Below, piece after piece: positions 24,761 through 33,592 of a DNA stretch of 64,000 nucleotides (position 1 is its first letter; the number at the start of each line of letters is the position of its first letter). A program made the position numbers and the translations under genes. The DNA is taken from positions 991,224-1,055,223 of the forward strand of contig NZ_JACHJQ010000002.1 in the NCBI RefSeq assembly GCF_014203735.1, written 5' to 3'. The notes beneath the pieces are model-generated. The model was given only the letters and a program-made list of their open reading frames with translations, ran no database searches and had not been told where the DNA came from. Source of the DNA: Actinophytocola algeriensis (GTDB taxonomy: Bacteria; Actinomycetota; Actinomycetes; Mycobacteriales; Pseudonocardiaceae).

Positions 24761-25020
24761 CATGAAGGCGCCCTTCATCACTCCGGCCGTGACGAAGGGG
24801 CCCTTTGTCACGGTGAACGCAACGAAGGGGTCCTTCATCTCACCGGGCGTCACGAAGGGGTCCTTCATCTCGCTGGGCGCAACGAAGGGGTCCTTCATCC
24901 CGCCGGACGTCACGAAGGGGCCCTTCATCCCGCTGGGCGCAACGAAGGGGTCCTTCATCCCGCCGGACGTTACGAAGGGTTCCTTTGGGACGTTGAGTTT
25001 CCCGAAGGGGCTTTCGTGGC
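24761..25020. repeat. 30-bp-period palindromic repeat array, 9 units
   Basis: Units begin every 30 bases from 24761 to 25001, each with GAAGGGG(T/C)CCTTCATC or a close variant. The interpalindrome part alternates between CGCTGGGCGCAA-type and CGCCGGACGTCA-type, so the array may have grown by duplication of 60-bp pairs. The last two units are degenerate. It fills the gap between the 3' ends of the chimeric dehydrogenase and the glycosyltransferase relic. Confidence 0.8.
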
Positions 25021-25085
25021 ATCGCAGCGGGGCGAGGACAACCCCACACACGAGACAATCCATCACAGCGATCGCACATCAGTCC

Positions 25086-26156
25086 TCAGTGGACAGAAAC
25101 CACGCTCCGGTGAGCGGCGACGCGCCGCTCGATGGCGTCGGCAGCCGCGGCAGGACCGCCCGCCTGCCGGATCTCCTCCTGCATGCGCTTGACGCGGTTG
25201 GTGGTGAGCGGGTCGGCCGCGACCTCGCCGACCGCGGCCAGCAGGCGCTGCGGGGTGAGCGCCTCCTGGCGTACGACGCGGCCGAGACCGAGTTCCGCGA
25301 CCCGGTGCGCGTTGACCTTGTGCTCCGGCGAGGACGGCACGAGTACGAGCGGCACTCCCTTGTGCAGCCCGCCCATCGTGCTGCCGAGGCCGGCGTGGGA
25401 GACGAACACGGCGGCGTGCTCGAGCACCGACAGGTGCGGGATCCAGGAGTGTGCCTCGATGTTGGGCGGCAGGGGCGCGAGGTCGGCCGGGTCGACGGCG
25501 TTGTGCACCGCGAGGACGACGTGCCACGGGGTGTCCGCGAAGGTGTCCACGCACATCCGGAAGAAGTCCGGCTGCTGGTTCACGCTGGTGCCCAGCGAGA
25601 TCAGCACGACCGGCCCCGCGCCATCCGGCGGGCGCCACGGCGCCTCGGTGCGCTCGGTGTACTCCAGGCACGGGCCCATGAAGGTGAACCGGTCGTCGAA
25701 GGAGCCCCCGGCAGGCTGGAACCGGCGCGGGTGGAAGACCAGGTTCAGGTCGTCCACCTGGCCCATGATGTCCTCGACGGTGCGGTCGGACTGGCCGTGG
25801 TCGGCCAGGACACCGTTGAGCCTCGTGAAGAACGCGCGCAGCGCGGGGTGGCCCCAGCTGCCCTTGTCCGCCATCGTGTCGAGCATCGCGTCGAGGAACG
25901 AGAAGTGCTTGTTCGACGCCAGGCACGGGAAGCACTCGGCGGCGGGCACGTCCCACTTGCGGGCCAGGATGCGGCCCGAGTGGTAGACGGTCATGTCGAA
26001 GGCGATCAGGTCGGGCCGGTCCTCGGTCAGCACCGGTTCGGCGGCGGCCAGGATGTCGACGGTCTCCTGCAGGTAGATGCCGGGCATCCGCGAGGTCGCG
26101 TCGGCGTTGACCACTTCGGACAGGTCGACGTGCACGAGTTGTGAGTCGTAACCGGT
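25086..26156 (-). pseudogene. Headless macrolide-type (MGT) glycosyltransferase
   Basis: The frame after a stop reads YDSQLVHVDLSEVVNADATS and continues to a complete GT1 C-terminal half: VVLISLGTSVNQQPDFF, AHSWIPHLSVLEHAAVFVSH, AGLGSTMGGLHKGVPLVLVP, ending normally at 25086. The first ~60 residues (the HxGHVNPTLPV acceptor-binding start) are absent. The donor-binding C-terminal lobe is intact, but the acceptor lobe is incomplete. A GTG at 26135 could still initiate a 349-residue protein, so translation cannot be excluded. It ends beside the second repeat array. Confidence 0.7.
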
Positions 26157-26236
26157 TCATGGTCCGTTCAAGGTTTCCCCACCACCGGTCCGAAACGGTG
26201 GGCGCGCACAGCGACCGCCAACCGAGAGGAACCACG

Positions 26237-26770
26237 ATGAGCGCTCGCCGAAGACTCACCCTCCTGCTGTCCGCGCTCGGCATGATCGCCGGGCTCGCGC
26301 TGGTGTCGGCCCCGGCGGCAGCCGCCGCACCGGCATCCGCACCCTCCGACGACGCCTCGGCCGCGGCCGTCTTCTACCACTGGCGCAACTACAGCAGTGG
26401 CAAGTGCCTCGCGGTGCCGAACGCGAACAACGGCACCCGCGCTGTGCAGACCACCTGCACCAGCAGCAGCTACCACTACTGGGCGTTCATCTACACCGGC
26501 CCGGAGAGCGACTACTTCTGGATCCAGAACCTCGCCAGCGGCAGGTGCCTCGTGGTGCAGGGCGGAGCGAACGAGGCGCCAGCACAGCAACAGACGTGCT
26601 CGGACCGCTACGCCGACCAGTTCTGGCAGGTGCACTCCTCCGGGAGCCAGGGCCTCATGCTCAAGAACTACAACAGCGGCAAGTGCCTGCTGGTGCGGGG
26701 CGGCGCCAACAACGCCGCCGCGGTCCAGTACACCTGCACGGCCCGGTTCGAGGACCAGTGGTGGTACTGA
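26237..26770 (+). CDS. Secreted ricin-B-type lectin (CBM13-like)
   Basis: 177 residues. Signal peptide with LTLLLSALGMIAGLALVSAP and AAAAAPASA cleavage near 34. The mature chain is one beta-trefoil with three repeats, each with G(K/R)CL (SGKCLAVPN, SGRCLVVQG, SGKCLLVRG), a conserved cysteine downstream (TTCTS, QTCSD, YTCTA) and Q-x-W-like endings (QFWQV, DQWWY). It lacks a catalytic domain and so probably binds galactose- or xylose-type sugars outside the cell. GAGAGG precedes the ATG. It precedes the sulfatase gene and could belong to the glycan locus, although a terminator separates them. Confidence 0.88.
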   Translation: MSARRRLTLLLSALGMIAGLALVSAPAAAAAPASAPSDDASAAAVFYHWRNYSSGKCLAVPNANNGTRAVQTTCTSSSYHYWAFIYTGPESDYFWIQNLASGRCLVVQGGANEAPAQQQTCSDRYADQFWQVHSSGSQGLMLKNYNSGKCLLVRGGANNAAAVQYTCTARFEDQWWY

Positions 26771-26785
26771 CGAACTGACGACGAA

Positions 26786-26822
26786 CGGGCCCTCCTGCCA
26801 CGACAACGTGGCGGAGGGCCCG
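26786..26822 (+). terminator. Hairpin after the lectin gene
   Basis: CGGGCCCTCCTGCCAC (26786-26801) pairs with GTGGCGGAGGGCCCG (26808-26822) with one bulge. It lies 16 bases after the stop. Confidence 0.7.
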
Positions 26823-26864
26823 TCCTCCGCTGTGAATCGAGCCGACGTTCGGTAGTTTCGGCCG

Positions 26865-28199
26865 GTGACGACCGCGCGCCCCAACATCATCGTCCTGCAC
26901 TGCCACGATCTCGGACGTTTCCTCGGGTGCTACGGCCACCCGACCGTGCGTACGCCGAACCTGGACTCCTTTGCCGCGGACGGGATCCGTCTCGACCGCG
27001 CGTTCGCCACCGCGCCGCAGTGCAGCCCGTCGCGGGCGTCGCTGTTCACCGGGCGGTGGCCGCACGCGAACGGCGTCATGGGCCTGACCCACGGCGACTT
27101 CGCCTGGGACCTCCATCCCGGCGAGCGCCACCTCGGCGGCCTGCTCCGCGAGGCGGGCTATCGCAGCGTGCTCCTCGGGGTGCACCACGAGTCCCGTGCC
27201 CGGCCGGACACCGAGCTCGCCGCCCGGCTCGGGTTCGATCACGTCGACACCTCGCGGATCATGGCCACGCCCGTCGCCGACCTCGCCTGCGAGCACCTGC
27301 CGGAGCTGGCCGGCAAGCAACCCTTCTACCTCCAGGTGGGTTGCTTCGAGCCGCACCGGATGGGCGGAGCCCGCGACCCGGAGGGCACCAAGGGCTTCAT
27401 CGGCAACCACGTCGAGCCGGACGACGAGCTGGGCGTCGAGATCCCGCCTTACCTCAACGACACCGAGTCCGCCCGCGCGGAGATCGCCGAGTTGCAGGGC
27501 GCGGTCGCCCACATGGACCAGGCCGCAGGCCGGATCCTCGACCAGCTCGACCGTCTCGGGATTGCCGACGACACGCTCGTCCTGTTCACCACCGACCACG
27601 GCCTGGCCCTGCCCCGGGCCAAATGCTCCCTCTACGACCCCGGCCTCGAGGTCGCCATGATCGTCCGGTACCCCGCGCGAGGCTGGCTCGGGGGCCGGGC
27701 GCACGCCGCCCTGTTGTCCAATGTGGACGTCGTGCCGACCTTGCTGGAGCTGCTGGGCATCGACCCCGGCGACGAGCTGCACGGCCGCAGCTTCCTCGGC
27801 CTGCTGGACGGCGGTGACTACCGGCCCAACGAGGAGATCTTCGGCGAGCTGACCTACCACGACTACTACGACCCCCGCCGCTGCGTCCGGACCGACCGGC
27901 ACAAGCTGATCGCCAACTTCAGCAACGCGTACGCGTACATGGACCCCAGCCAGTCGTGGCACCGGCGCTGCACGCCCCGGGTGGAGCCCATGGCCTACCA
28001 CCCACCCGTCGAGCTGTACGACCTCGCGGCGGACCCCCACGAGCTGACCGACCTGGCGGCCGAGCCGGCGCACGCGGCGACGGTCGAGGAGCTGCTGGCC
28101 CGGCTGCACACCTGGATGGCCGTGACCGGCGACCCGCTCCTGGACGGCGCCGTCACGTCCCCGCTGCACCGCAGGACCCGGGACCGTCTCGTGCGCTGA
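26865..28199 (+). CDS. Sulfatase, N-sulfoglucosamine-sulfohydrolase-like
   Basis: 444 residues, no signal peptide, GTG start. The formylglycine motif is CSPSR (C53) in FATAPQCSPSRASLFTGRWP, with the following ANGVMGLTH as in SGSH-type heparan N-sulfatases. Metal ligands appear as HCHDLGR at the start and LFTTDHGLALPRAKCSLYDP. The H-D instead of the usual D-D at the first site is a feature of this subgroup as I recall it. Predicted to remove sulfate from a sugar inside the cell after activation of C53 by a formylglycine-generating enzyme; such an enzyme is encoded at 46246. An esterase gene follows in the same direction. Confidence 0.88.
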   Translation: MTTARPNIIVLHCHDLGRFLGCYGHPTVRTPNLDSFAADGIRLDRAFATAPQCSPSRASLFTGRWPHANGVMGLTHGDFAWDLHPGERHLGGLLREAGYRSVLLGVHHESRARPDTELAARLGFDHVDTSRIMATPVADLACEHLPELAGKQPFYLQVGCFEPHRMGGARDPEGTKGFIGNHVEPDDELGVEIPPYLNDTESARAEIAELQGAVAHMDQAAGRILDQLDRLGIADDTLVLFTTDHGLALPRAKCSLYDPGLEVAMIVRYPARGWLGGRAHAALLSNVDVVPTLLELLGIDPGDELHGRSFLGLLDGGDYRPNEEIFGELTYHDYYDPRRCVRTDRHKLIANFSNAYAYMDPSQSWHRRCTPRVEPMAYHPPVELYDLAADPHELTDLAAEPAHAATVEELLARLHTWMAVTGDPLLDGAVTSPLHRRTRDRLVR

Positions 28200-28309
28200 G
28201 ACGGTCCACTCAGGCCGGTGGCGAACCGCCCTGGACGGAGGCGGCCGCCGCACGACGCACCGCGGCCGCCTCGCCGTGCCGGTGACCGCGCTGCGCATAA
28301 TCGGCATTC

Positions 28310-29074
28310 ATGCGGGAGATCCCTTACCGGTCCGTCGGCGGCAGGACGCTGTTCCTTCGGGTGTCGGCGCCGGCCGAGCCGCCACGCTCGCCGGTGCCGG
28401 TGGCCGTGTTCTACCACGGCGGTGGATGGGTGAAAGGGGACTGGACGCAGTTCCGCCCGCAGGCCGACCGCCTCAACGCGCTGGGCATGCTCACCGTCCT
28501 GGTCGAGTACCGCACGGCGGGTCCGGTGGCGGCGACCGAGGACGCGGTGGCCGCCATGAACGCGGTGTTCGAGGTGGCCCCGGACCTCGGGGGCGACCCG
28601 GAGCGCGTCGTCGCGATCGGCGGGTCGGCAGGCGGGCACCTGGCGCTGGCGACGGCCGTGCTCGACCTGCCGGGCACGAACCCCGGCCACCGGCCAGCGG
28701 CCCTCGTCCTGCTGAACCCGGTGACGAACACGTCCGGTGAGTTCCCGCTCGGGTTCGGCAGGCGGTATTTCGACAATGACGATCACGCACTCCGTTATTC
28801 GCCGCTGCGGCACGTCGGTGCGAGCACCCCGCCCACGCTCGTCATGCACGGCACGGCGGACACCGCCGTCCATTGCGACAACTCCGTGGAATTCGTCGAG
28901 AAGGTGCGGCTCCACGGCGGGCACGCGGAGATCGTTCTGTACCCTGGCCAGCGACACGGGTTCTTCAACCCGCGCGATGACGATCCCCGTGCGCCCGGCG
29001 ACGGGCACGACACGTATTTCGACCGGACGACCCGGGAAATGATCCGGTTCATGCGCATCGCGGTATTCGAATAA
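28310..29074 (+). CDS. Alpha/beta-hydrolase carbohydrate or acetyl esterase
   Basis: 254 residues, no signal peptide. Oxyanion motif FYHGGGW, nucleophile elbow AIGGSAGGHLA, an acid in LVMHGTADTAV and the histidine in YPGQRHGFFNP, giving a full Ser-Asp-His set in the Aes/hormone-sensitive lipase-like group (BD-FAE type). It follows the sulfatase by about 110 bp. A deacetylase role on imported sugars fits the neighbourhood, but a general esterase role cannot be excluded. Confidence 0.87.
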   Translation: MREIPYRSVGGRTLFLRVSAPAEPPRSPVPVAVFYHGGGWVKGDWTQFRPQADRLNALGMLTVLVEYRTAGPVAATEDAVAAMNAVFEVAPDLGGDPERVVAIGGSAGGHLALATAVLDLPGTNPGHRPAALVLLNPVTNTSGEFPLGFGRRYFDNDDHALRYSPLRHVGASTPPTLVMHGTADTAVHCDNSVEFVEKVRLHGGHAEIVLYPGQRHGFFNPRDDDPRAPGDGHDTYFDRTTREMIRFMRIAVFE

Positions 29075-29225
29075 CCGCGACCGGAAGTCTCGGCGTGCGC
29101 CATCGTGGGGCGTTTGGCGCCGCCGGGTTCCTGGGCGCGGACGGCACTTCCGGTGCCGTGCACGCTCCTTTCACGACACGGCCGACACCCGCGACCGCGC
29201 CGGACCCACCCCGCGCCGCGGGCTC

Positions 29226-29255
29226 TTGACGGCGCGCGACATCGGCCCGTAACCT
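29226..29255 (+). promoter_or_regulatory. Candidate promoter of the LacI-headed operon
   Basis: TTGACG (29226-29231) and TAACCT (29250-29255) lie 18 bases apart, about 39 bases before the lacI-type ATG. The LacI-type palindrome begins 17 bases downstream of the -10 element, an appropriate place for a repressor. Confidence 0.55.
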
Positions 29256-29271
29256 CTCGGCTCACCGGAAA

Positions 29272-29285
29272 TTGATACGTATTAA
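29272..29285. promoter_or_regulatory. LacI-type operator
   Basis: TTGATACGTATTAA is a near-perfect 14-bp palindrome with a central CG, the form recognised by most LacI/GalR regulators, and is AT-rich in a GC-rich setting. It overlaps the ribosome binding region of the regulator gene (AAGGA at 29284). Confidence 0.7.
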
Positions 29286-29293
29286 GGACGGCG

Positions 29294-30346
29294 ATGGCAG
29301 GCCAACGACGGTCCCCGACGCAGGTAGACGTAGCCCGCCGCGCCGGCGTGTCCCAGGCGACGGTGTCGCTGGTCATCAGCGGTGGCGCGTTGGGCAACCA
29401 GGTCGCGGAGAGCACCCGGCAGGCGGTGCTCCAGGCCGCCGCGGAACTCGGGTACACGGTCAACGCCGTGGCGCGCAGCCTCAAGGGTGGCCGCAACCGC
29501 ATGCTCGGCCTGTACACGTTCGAGCCGGTGTTCCCGGTGGACCAGCGCGACTTCTACTTCCCGTTCCTGCTCGGGGTGGAGGAGGCGACCGCGGCGTACG
29601 GGTACGACCTGCTGCTGTTCAGCTCGGCGGGCTCTGGTGGCGACCGTCGGATCTACGCCGGCGGGGTCAACAGGTTGAAGGTGGCCGACGGATGCGTCCT
29701 GCTCGGCAGGCACCTGCACCGCGACGACCTGGCCGAACTGGCCAAAGAGGACTTCCCGTTCGTCTTCGTCGGACGACGCGAGGTGCCCGGTGTCGAGTTG
29801 TCGTACGTCGCCGCCGACTACGTGGGCGCCACCAGCGAGATGGTGGCGCACCTGGCCCGGCTCGGGCACCGGCGCCTCGCCTACCTGAAGGTGACCGACG
29901 ACAGGGAGTGGACCCGCGACCGCGAGGCCGGGTTCCGGCAGGGCCTCGTGGCGGCCGGGATCCCGGACGACCAGGTCCGCGTCTTCGCGATGGACGAGAG
30001 AGCCGCCCTCTCGGCGGTTCGGCTACAGGATTGGCTCGCGGCGGGGATCACCGCGGTGCTGGTGGAACCCACCGACGACGACAGTGCGATCGTCGCACTG
30101 GAGAACGCGGCCGCCGAAGCAGGCGTGCGGATCCCGGACGACGTCTCCGTCGCCGTACTCGGCGACCCCCCGCTGAGCGAAGCGACCGCACGCGACTGGA
30201 CCCGGTTCACCCTCCCCCGCGAACAGATGGGCCGCGAAGCCGTCCGGATTCTCCTCGAACTGCTGAACGACAACGTGAGCGCCCGGCAGCTGTACCTGGA
30301 CTGCACCCAGGTCGCCGGCGACTCGGTGACAGAGCTCCCCGAATAG
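29294..30346 (+). CDS. LacI-family regulator of the glycan locus
   Basis: 350 residues. The N-terminal helix-turn-helix is TQVDVARRAGVSQATVSLVI, with hinge AARELGYTVNAVARSLKGG-like sequence (AAELGYTVNAVARSLKGGRN). The periplasmic-binding-like ligand domain follows, with RLGHRRLAYLKV and ATARDWTRFTLPREQMGREA. The ligand is presumably a sugar released from the target glycan. ATG at 29294 lies 9 bases after the palindromic operator. It heads an uninterrupted co-directional series that ends with the formylglycine-generating enzyme gene, so it probably represses its own operon until the inducer is present. Confidence 0.92.
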   Translation: MAGQRRSPTQVDVARRAGVSQATVSLVISGGALGNQVAESTRQAVLQAAAELGYTVNAVARSLKGGRNRMLGLYTFEPVFPVDQRDFYFPFLLGVEEATAAYGYDLLLFSSAGSGGDRRIYAGGVNRLKVADGCVLLGRHLHRDDLAELAKEDFPFVFVGRREVPGVELSYVAADYVGATSEMVAHLARLGHRRLAYLKVTDDREWTRDREAGFRQGLVAAGIPDDQVRVFAMDERAALSAVRLQDWLAAGITAVLVEPTDDDSAIVALENAAAEAGVRIPDDVSVAVLGDPPLSEATARDWTRFTLPREQMGREAVRILLELLNDNVSARQLYLDCTQVAGDSVTELPE

Positions 30347-30381
30347 CTCGGACAGGCAAACATCACCCTGACGGAGGCACG

Positions 30382-31314
30382 ATGCAACGGGTCATTTCTT
30401 ATGAGCGCGGCCTGGAGAAGTTCACACCGTTACGCAACATCGTGACCTACGACGACTTCGACCACGGTTACAACGGCTGGCTCGACCTGACCCCGAACTT
30501 CGTCAACGACGACTACCGCCACCATCCGTCCGAAGTGGACCTGGCGAGCTGGGCACCGACCATGCTCAGTGCCGCGCCGATGCGGTTCGCCGCCACTCAC
30601 GGGTCGATGGAAGGCACGTACTCGCTCAAGCTGAACACCAAACCGGTCGCCAACCGCTACGAGGAGAAGCCCGCGAACGGAAGCATGGGCGTCGCGCTCA
30701 AGCGGCTCTCGAACTTCGACCCCACCATGCGGTTCATCCAGATGGAGGCGTGGTACGCGTACACCCCACAGCAGGACCGGCTGGGGTTCGGCGAAGAGGA
30801 CATGCGCGCGTTCGGGTTCTACTTCGACCTGCAGGATCCCGAATACCGCTGGATGCCGGGCGTGCGCTACGTGAACTCGGTCAACGGCGAGCTCACCAAG
30901 AAATGGCAGTACTGGAAGGTCGCCGACGGGGTGACGAAGAAGGACTGGTGCTACGGCCGCGAGGACGGCTGGCAGCGACCGGGTATCGACAACCTGTGGT
31001 ACGGGCGCCGCTTTCCCGACGGCTCAGCGGATGCCTTCCAATGGGTGCCCGACGGCGCACAGGACCTGCTCTACAACGAGAGCCCGGACAAGATCAACTG
31101 GTTGTACTTCCGGCTGCTGGTCGACTACCGGCGGCGCGAGTACGTCGAGTTGCAGAGCATGGACCGGACCTTCGACCTGCGCGGCCTGACGCCGACCCTG
31201 TCCGAGCCGTACAAGAGCATCAACAACCTGATCAACCCCATCTTCTTCGTCGAGACCGACACGAACCGAAGCGTCAACCTCTTCCTCGACTCCGTCGTGT
31301 ACTCCACGGAATGA
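30382..31314 (+). CDS. Uncharacterised glycan-locus protein (310 aa)
   Basis: 310 residues, no signal peptide. It begins MQRVISYERGLEKFTPLRNI and VTYDDFDHGYNGWLDLTPNF. The middle has SMEGTYSLKLNTKPV and RFIQMEAWYAYTPQQDRLGF. The C-terminal half is aromatic-rich with INWLYFRLLVDYRRREYVEL. The alternation suggests a beta-jelly-roll (laminin G/concanavalin-like) glycan-binding or hydrolytic fold. I recall similar proteins as a DUF family in carbohydrate loci but cannot confirm the number. Clear GGAG before the ATG. It is the first structural gene after lacI. Confidence 0.7.
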   Translation: MQRVISYERGLEKFTPLRNIVTYDDFDHGYNGWLDLTPNFVNDDYRHHPSEVDLASWAPTMLSAAPMRFAATHGSMEGTYSLKLNTKPVANRYEEKPANGSMGVALKRLSNFDPTMRFIQMEAWYAYTPQQDRLGFGEEDMRAFGFYFDLQDPEYRWMPGVRYVNSVNGELTKKWQYWKVADGVTKKDWCYGREDGWQRPGIDNLWYGRRFPDGSADAFQWVPDGAQDLLYNESPDKINWLYFRLLVDYRRREYVELQSMDRTFDLRGLTPTLSEPYKSINNLINPIFFVETDTNRSVNLFLDSVVYSTE

Positions 31315-31359
31315 CACGTCCAGCACGACGGACCATGCCACTCGAGAAGGACCCAATCC

Positions 31360-31686
31360 GTGCTCACTTTCGCCACTTCGGTAATCGAACGCCGGCTCGA
31401 AATCAAGGCGGCGCACACCACTCACCCTTTTGAGGCCGGCTGGGCAGGCGAAGCCGTCTTCTTCATCCAGGTCGAGGGAACGCATCCGGAACTGTCCATT
31501 CAGGCGCAGATCTCCCCGGACGGACTGCACTGGATCGACCGGGGCGGCCCCTGTGTGCTGGCCGCACAGGAGGAGATCGCCGCCATCGACCTGGTGAACT
31601 TCGGCGGATGGCTGCGTCTGGCCATCACCGGAGCGACCGAGGAACAGCCCGCGACCGTCCTGGTTCACCTTGCCCTGAAGGGATGA
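31360..31686 (+). CDS. Uncharacterised 108-residue glycan-locus protein
   Basis: 108 residues starting with GTG, with AGAAGGA eight bases upstream. The sequence VIERRLEIKAAHTTHPFEAG, AEISPDG-like QAQISPDGLHWIDRGG, and AIDLVNFGGWLRLAITG predicts one small beta sandwich resembling structural proteins that read D-G-x-x-W(x)D repeats. No signal peptide or cysteine cluster. It sits between the 310-residue gene and the importer in the same transcript. Function is unknown; a partner of the 310-residue protein is plausible. Confidence 0.65.
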   Translation: MLTFATSVIERRLEIKAAHTTHPFEAGWAGEAVFFIQVEGTHPELSIQAQISPDGLHWIDRGGPCVLAAQEEIAAIDLVNFGGWLRLAITGATEEQPATVLVHLALKG

Positions 31687-31738
31687 CCCGTAGCAGGGAA
31701 GCTCCGGGGTTCGTTGCGATCGAGAGGAGGACGGCTTG

Positions 31739-32668
31739 ATGCTTCCCCAACTGGTGCGTCGAATCGGCCTCATGGTGTTCACCGTGTGGGGCGCGGTCAG
31801 CCTCACCTTCGTGATCCTCCGGCTCGCGCCAGGGGATCAGGCCACCGTGCAACTGGGGCCGGACGCGACCGCGGCCGAGGTGTCCGCGCTGCGCGGGGAA
31901 CTCGGCCTCGATCGGCCGATCTTCGTGCAGTACCTGGATTATCTCGGCTCGGCGAGCACCGGTGACTTCGGTGAGTCGTACCGGTTCCACGAGTCGGCGA
32001 TGACGGTCATCCTCGAACGGTTCCCCGCCACCGTCGTGCTCGCGCTCACCGCGACGGCGCTGGCGCTGACGATCGGTCTGCTCCTCGGGATCATGGCGGG
32101 TCGTTCGCCAGGACGGCTCGCCGACCGCGTGATCTCCGGCATCACCCTGGTCATGCAGGCCATCCCGCCGTTCTGGTCAGGCATCATGCTGATCCTGCTC
32201 ATGGCGTTGACCCTGCGGCTCCTGCCGAGTGCGGGGTCGGGCGACCTGGAGCACCTGGTCCTGCCCTCGGTCACCCTCGCGATCCCGTTCACCGCCCTGG
32301 TCGCGCGGATCACCCGCAGCAGTGTCGCGGAAGTCACCGCAGAGCCGTACATCCTGACCGCACGGTCGAAGGGCTTGTCCGAGCGCGCCGTGCTGGCCAG
32401 GCACGCCGTGCGCAACTCGGTGATCCCGGTCGTGACCATCGTGTCGCTGCACATCGGCACCCTGCTGGGCGGCGCGGTCATCGTCGAGCAGGTCTTCGCG
32501 TGGGAAGGGGTCGGATCGCTGCTGGTGGGTGCGGTCGGCAACCGTGACTACGCCATCGTCCAGGGCGCGACCGTGCTGTTCGCCATCGTCGTGGTGACGA
32601 TGAACCTGCTCGCCGACGTGCTCAACTCCCGGCTGGACCCACGAATCCGGGCGGGGGCCCAGGCATGA
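31739..32668 (+). CDS. ABC importer permease 1 (DppB/OppB type)
   Basis: 309 residues with six membrane helices. The first helix is RIGLMVFTVWGAVSLTFVIL, followed by the family's LGLDRPIFVQYLDYLGSAST periplasmic segment; the BPD_transp_1 domain includes AEPYILTARSKGLSERAVLA, the EAA loop that docks the ATPases. Its stop overlaps the next start. Dpp/Opp-type permeases in saccharide loci often carry oligosaccharides instead of peptides. Confidence 0.93.
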   Translation: MLPQLVRRIGLMVFTVWGAVSLTFVILRLAPGDQATVQLGPDATAAEVSALRGELGLDRPIFVQYLDYLGSASTGDFGESYRFHESAMTVILERFPATVVLALTATALALTIGLLLGIMAGRSPGRLADRVISGITLVMQAIPPFWSGIMLILLMALTLRLLPSAGSGDLEHLVLPSVTLAIPFTALVARITRSSVAEVTAEPYILTARSKGLSERAVLARHAVRNSVIPVVTIVSLHIGTLLGGAVIVEQVFAWEGVGSLLVGAVGNRDYAIVQGATVLFAIVVVTMNLLADVLNSRLDPRIRAGAQA

Positions 32669-33543
32669 CGACGATGGGACTGGTGCACACCCCGGTGGTG
32701 CCGGTGCGGACCGGGCGGGCCACGGTACGCCGGATCGTCGGCGCCATCCCGGTCGTGATCTTCGGACTGTATGTCGTGGCGGGTGTGTTCGGTCCGCTGT
32801 TCGTCGACTACTCCCCCGTCGGCGGGGAGCTCGACGATCGGCTCCTCTCCCCCGGCTCGGTCACGAGCGACGGCAGCACGGCCGTGTTCGGCACCGACGC
32901 GCTCGGCCGGGACCTCTTCGGCCAGGTCCTCTACGGCGCGAGAACATCCGTGCTCATCGGCACGCTCGTCGTGCTGTTCAGCGGCCTGGTCGGCATCGCG
33001 GTCGGTACCGCAGCGGGATATCTGCGCGGCAAGACCGATCTCGTGGCATCGCGCGTCATCGACGTGCTGCTCGCCTTTCCCGGCATCCTGCTCGCCATCG
33101 TCATCGCCGGGGTGTTCGACCGAAGCCTCGCGATCGTGGTCATCGCGCTCAGTGTCACCAACTGGATCGGCTTCGCCCGCCTCTCCCGATCGATGGCCAT
33201 GACCCTGCGGGAGCGCGACTGGGTCAAGTCGGCGACGGTGATGGGCGTGCGGCGCAGGCGAATCATCGCGCGGCACATCCTGCCGTTCATCGCCGGGCCG
33301 ACGCTGGCGCTGGCGACCGTCGAGTTCGCGGGCGCCATCCTGGCCGAGGCCGCCCTGAGCTTCCTCGGGCTCGGCCTGCCATCGGCGTCGGTCTCCTGGG
33401 GACAGACGATCGCCTCAGGAAAGGAATATCTCGCCAGCGCCTGGTGGATCTCCGCCATTCCCGGCATCGCCCTCGCGGTGCTCGTCATCTGTGTGGGCTT
33501 CACCGGAGACCGGCTCACCCGCCACTTCGGTCGGAAGCAATAG
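32665..33543 (+). CDS. ABC importer permease 2 (DppC/OppC type)
   Basis: 292 residues with six helices. N-terminal helix VGAIPVVIFGLYVVAGVFGP; characteristic VFGTDALGRDLFGQVLYGAR; EAA loop RERDWVKSATVMGVRRRRII; typical end FLGLGLPSASVSWGQTIASG. ATGA overlap with permease 1, so the two are translationally coupled and form the heteromeric pore. Confidence 0.93.
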   Translation: MTTMGLVHTPVVPVRTGRATVRRIVGAIPVVIFGLYVVAGVFGPLFVDYSPVGGELDDRLLSPGSVTSDGSTAVFGTDALGRDLFGQVLYGARTSVLIGTLVVLFSGLVGIAVGTAAGYLRGKTDLVASRVIDVLLAFPGILLAIVIAGVFDRSLAIVVIALSVTNWIGFARLSRSMAMTLRERDWVKSATVMGVRRRRIIARHILPFIAGPTLALATVEFAGAILAEAALSFLGLGLPSASVSWGQTIASGKEYLASAWWISAIPGIALAVLVICVGFTGDRLTRHFGRKQ

Positions 33544-33592
33544 CGAAACGTCTGTACGACAGCCCGAGCACAGCTCAGTGAGGAGCAAGGCA

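Noticed and set aside
24761-25020. CRISPR array
   Set aside because: The 30-bp units are contiguous palindromes with no unique spacers, and no cas genes are present.
24647-25192. Repeat-protein genes (decapeptide repeats such as MKDPFVAPS) across the arrays
   Set aside because: A 30-bp period keeps all frames open on both strands; there are no ribosome binding sites and the conserved feature is a DNA palindrome.
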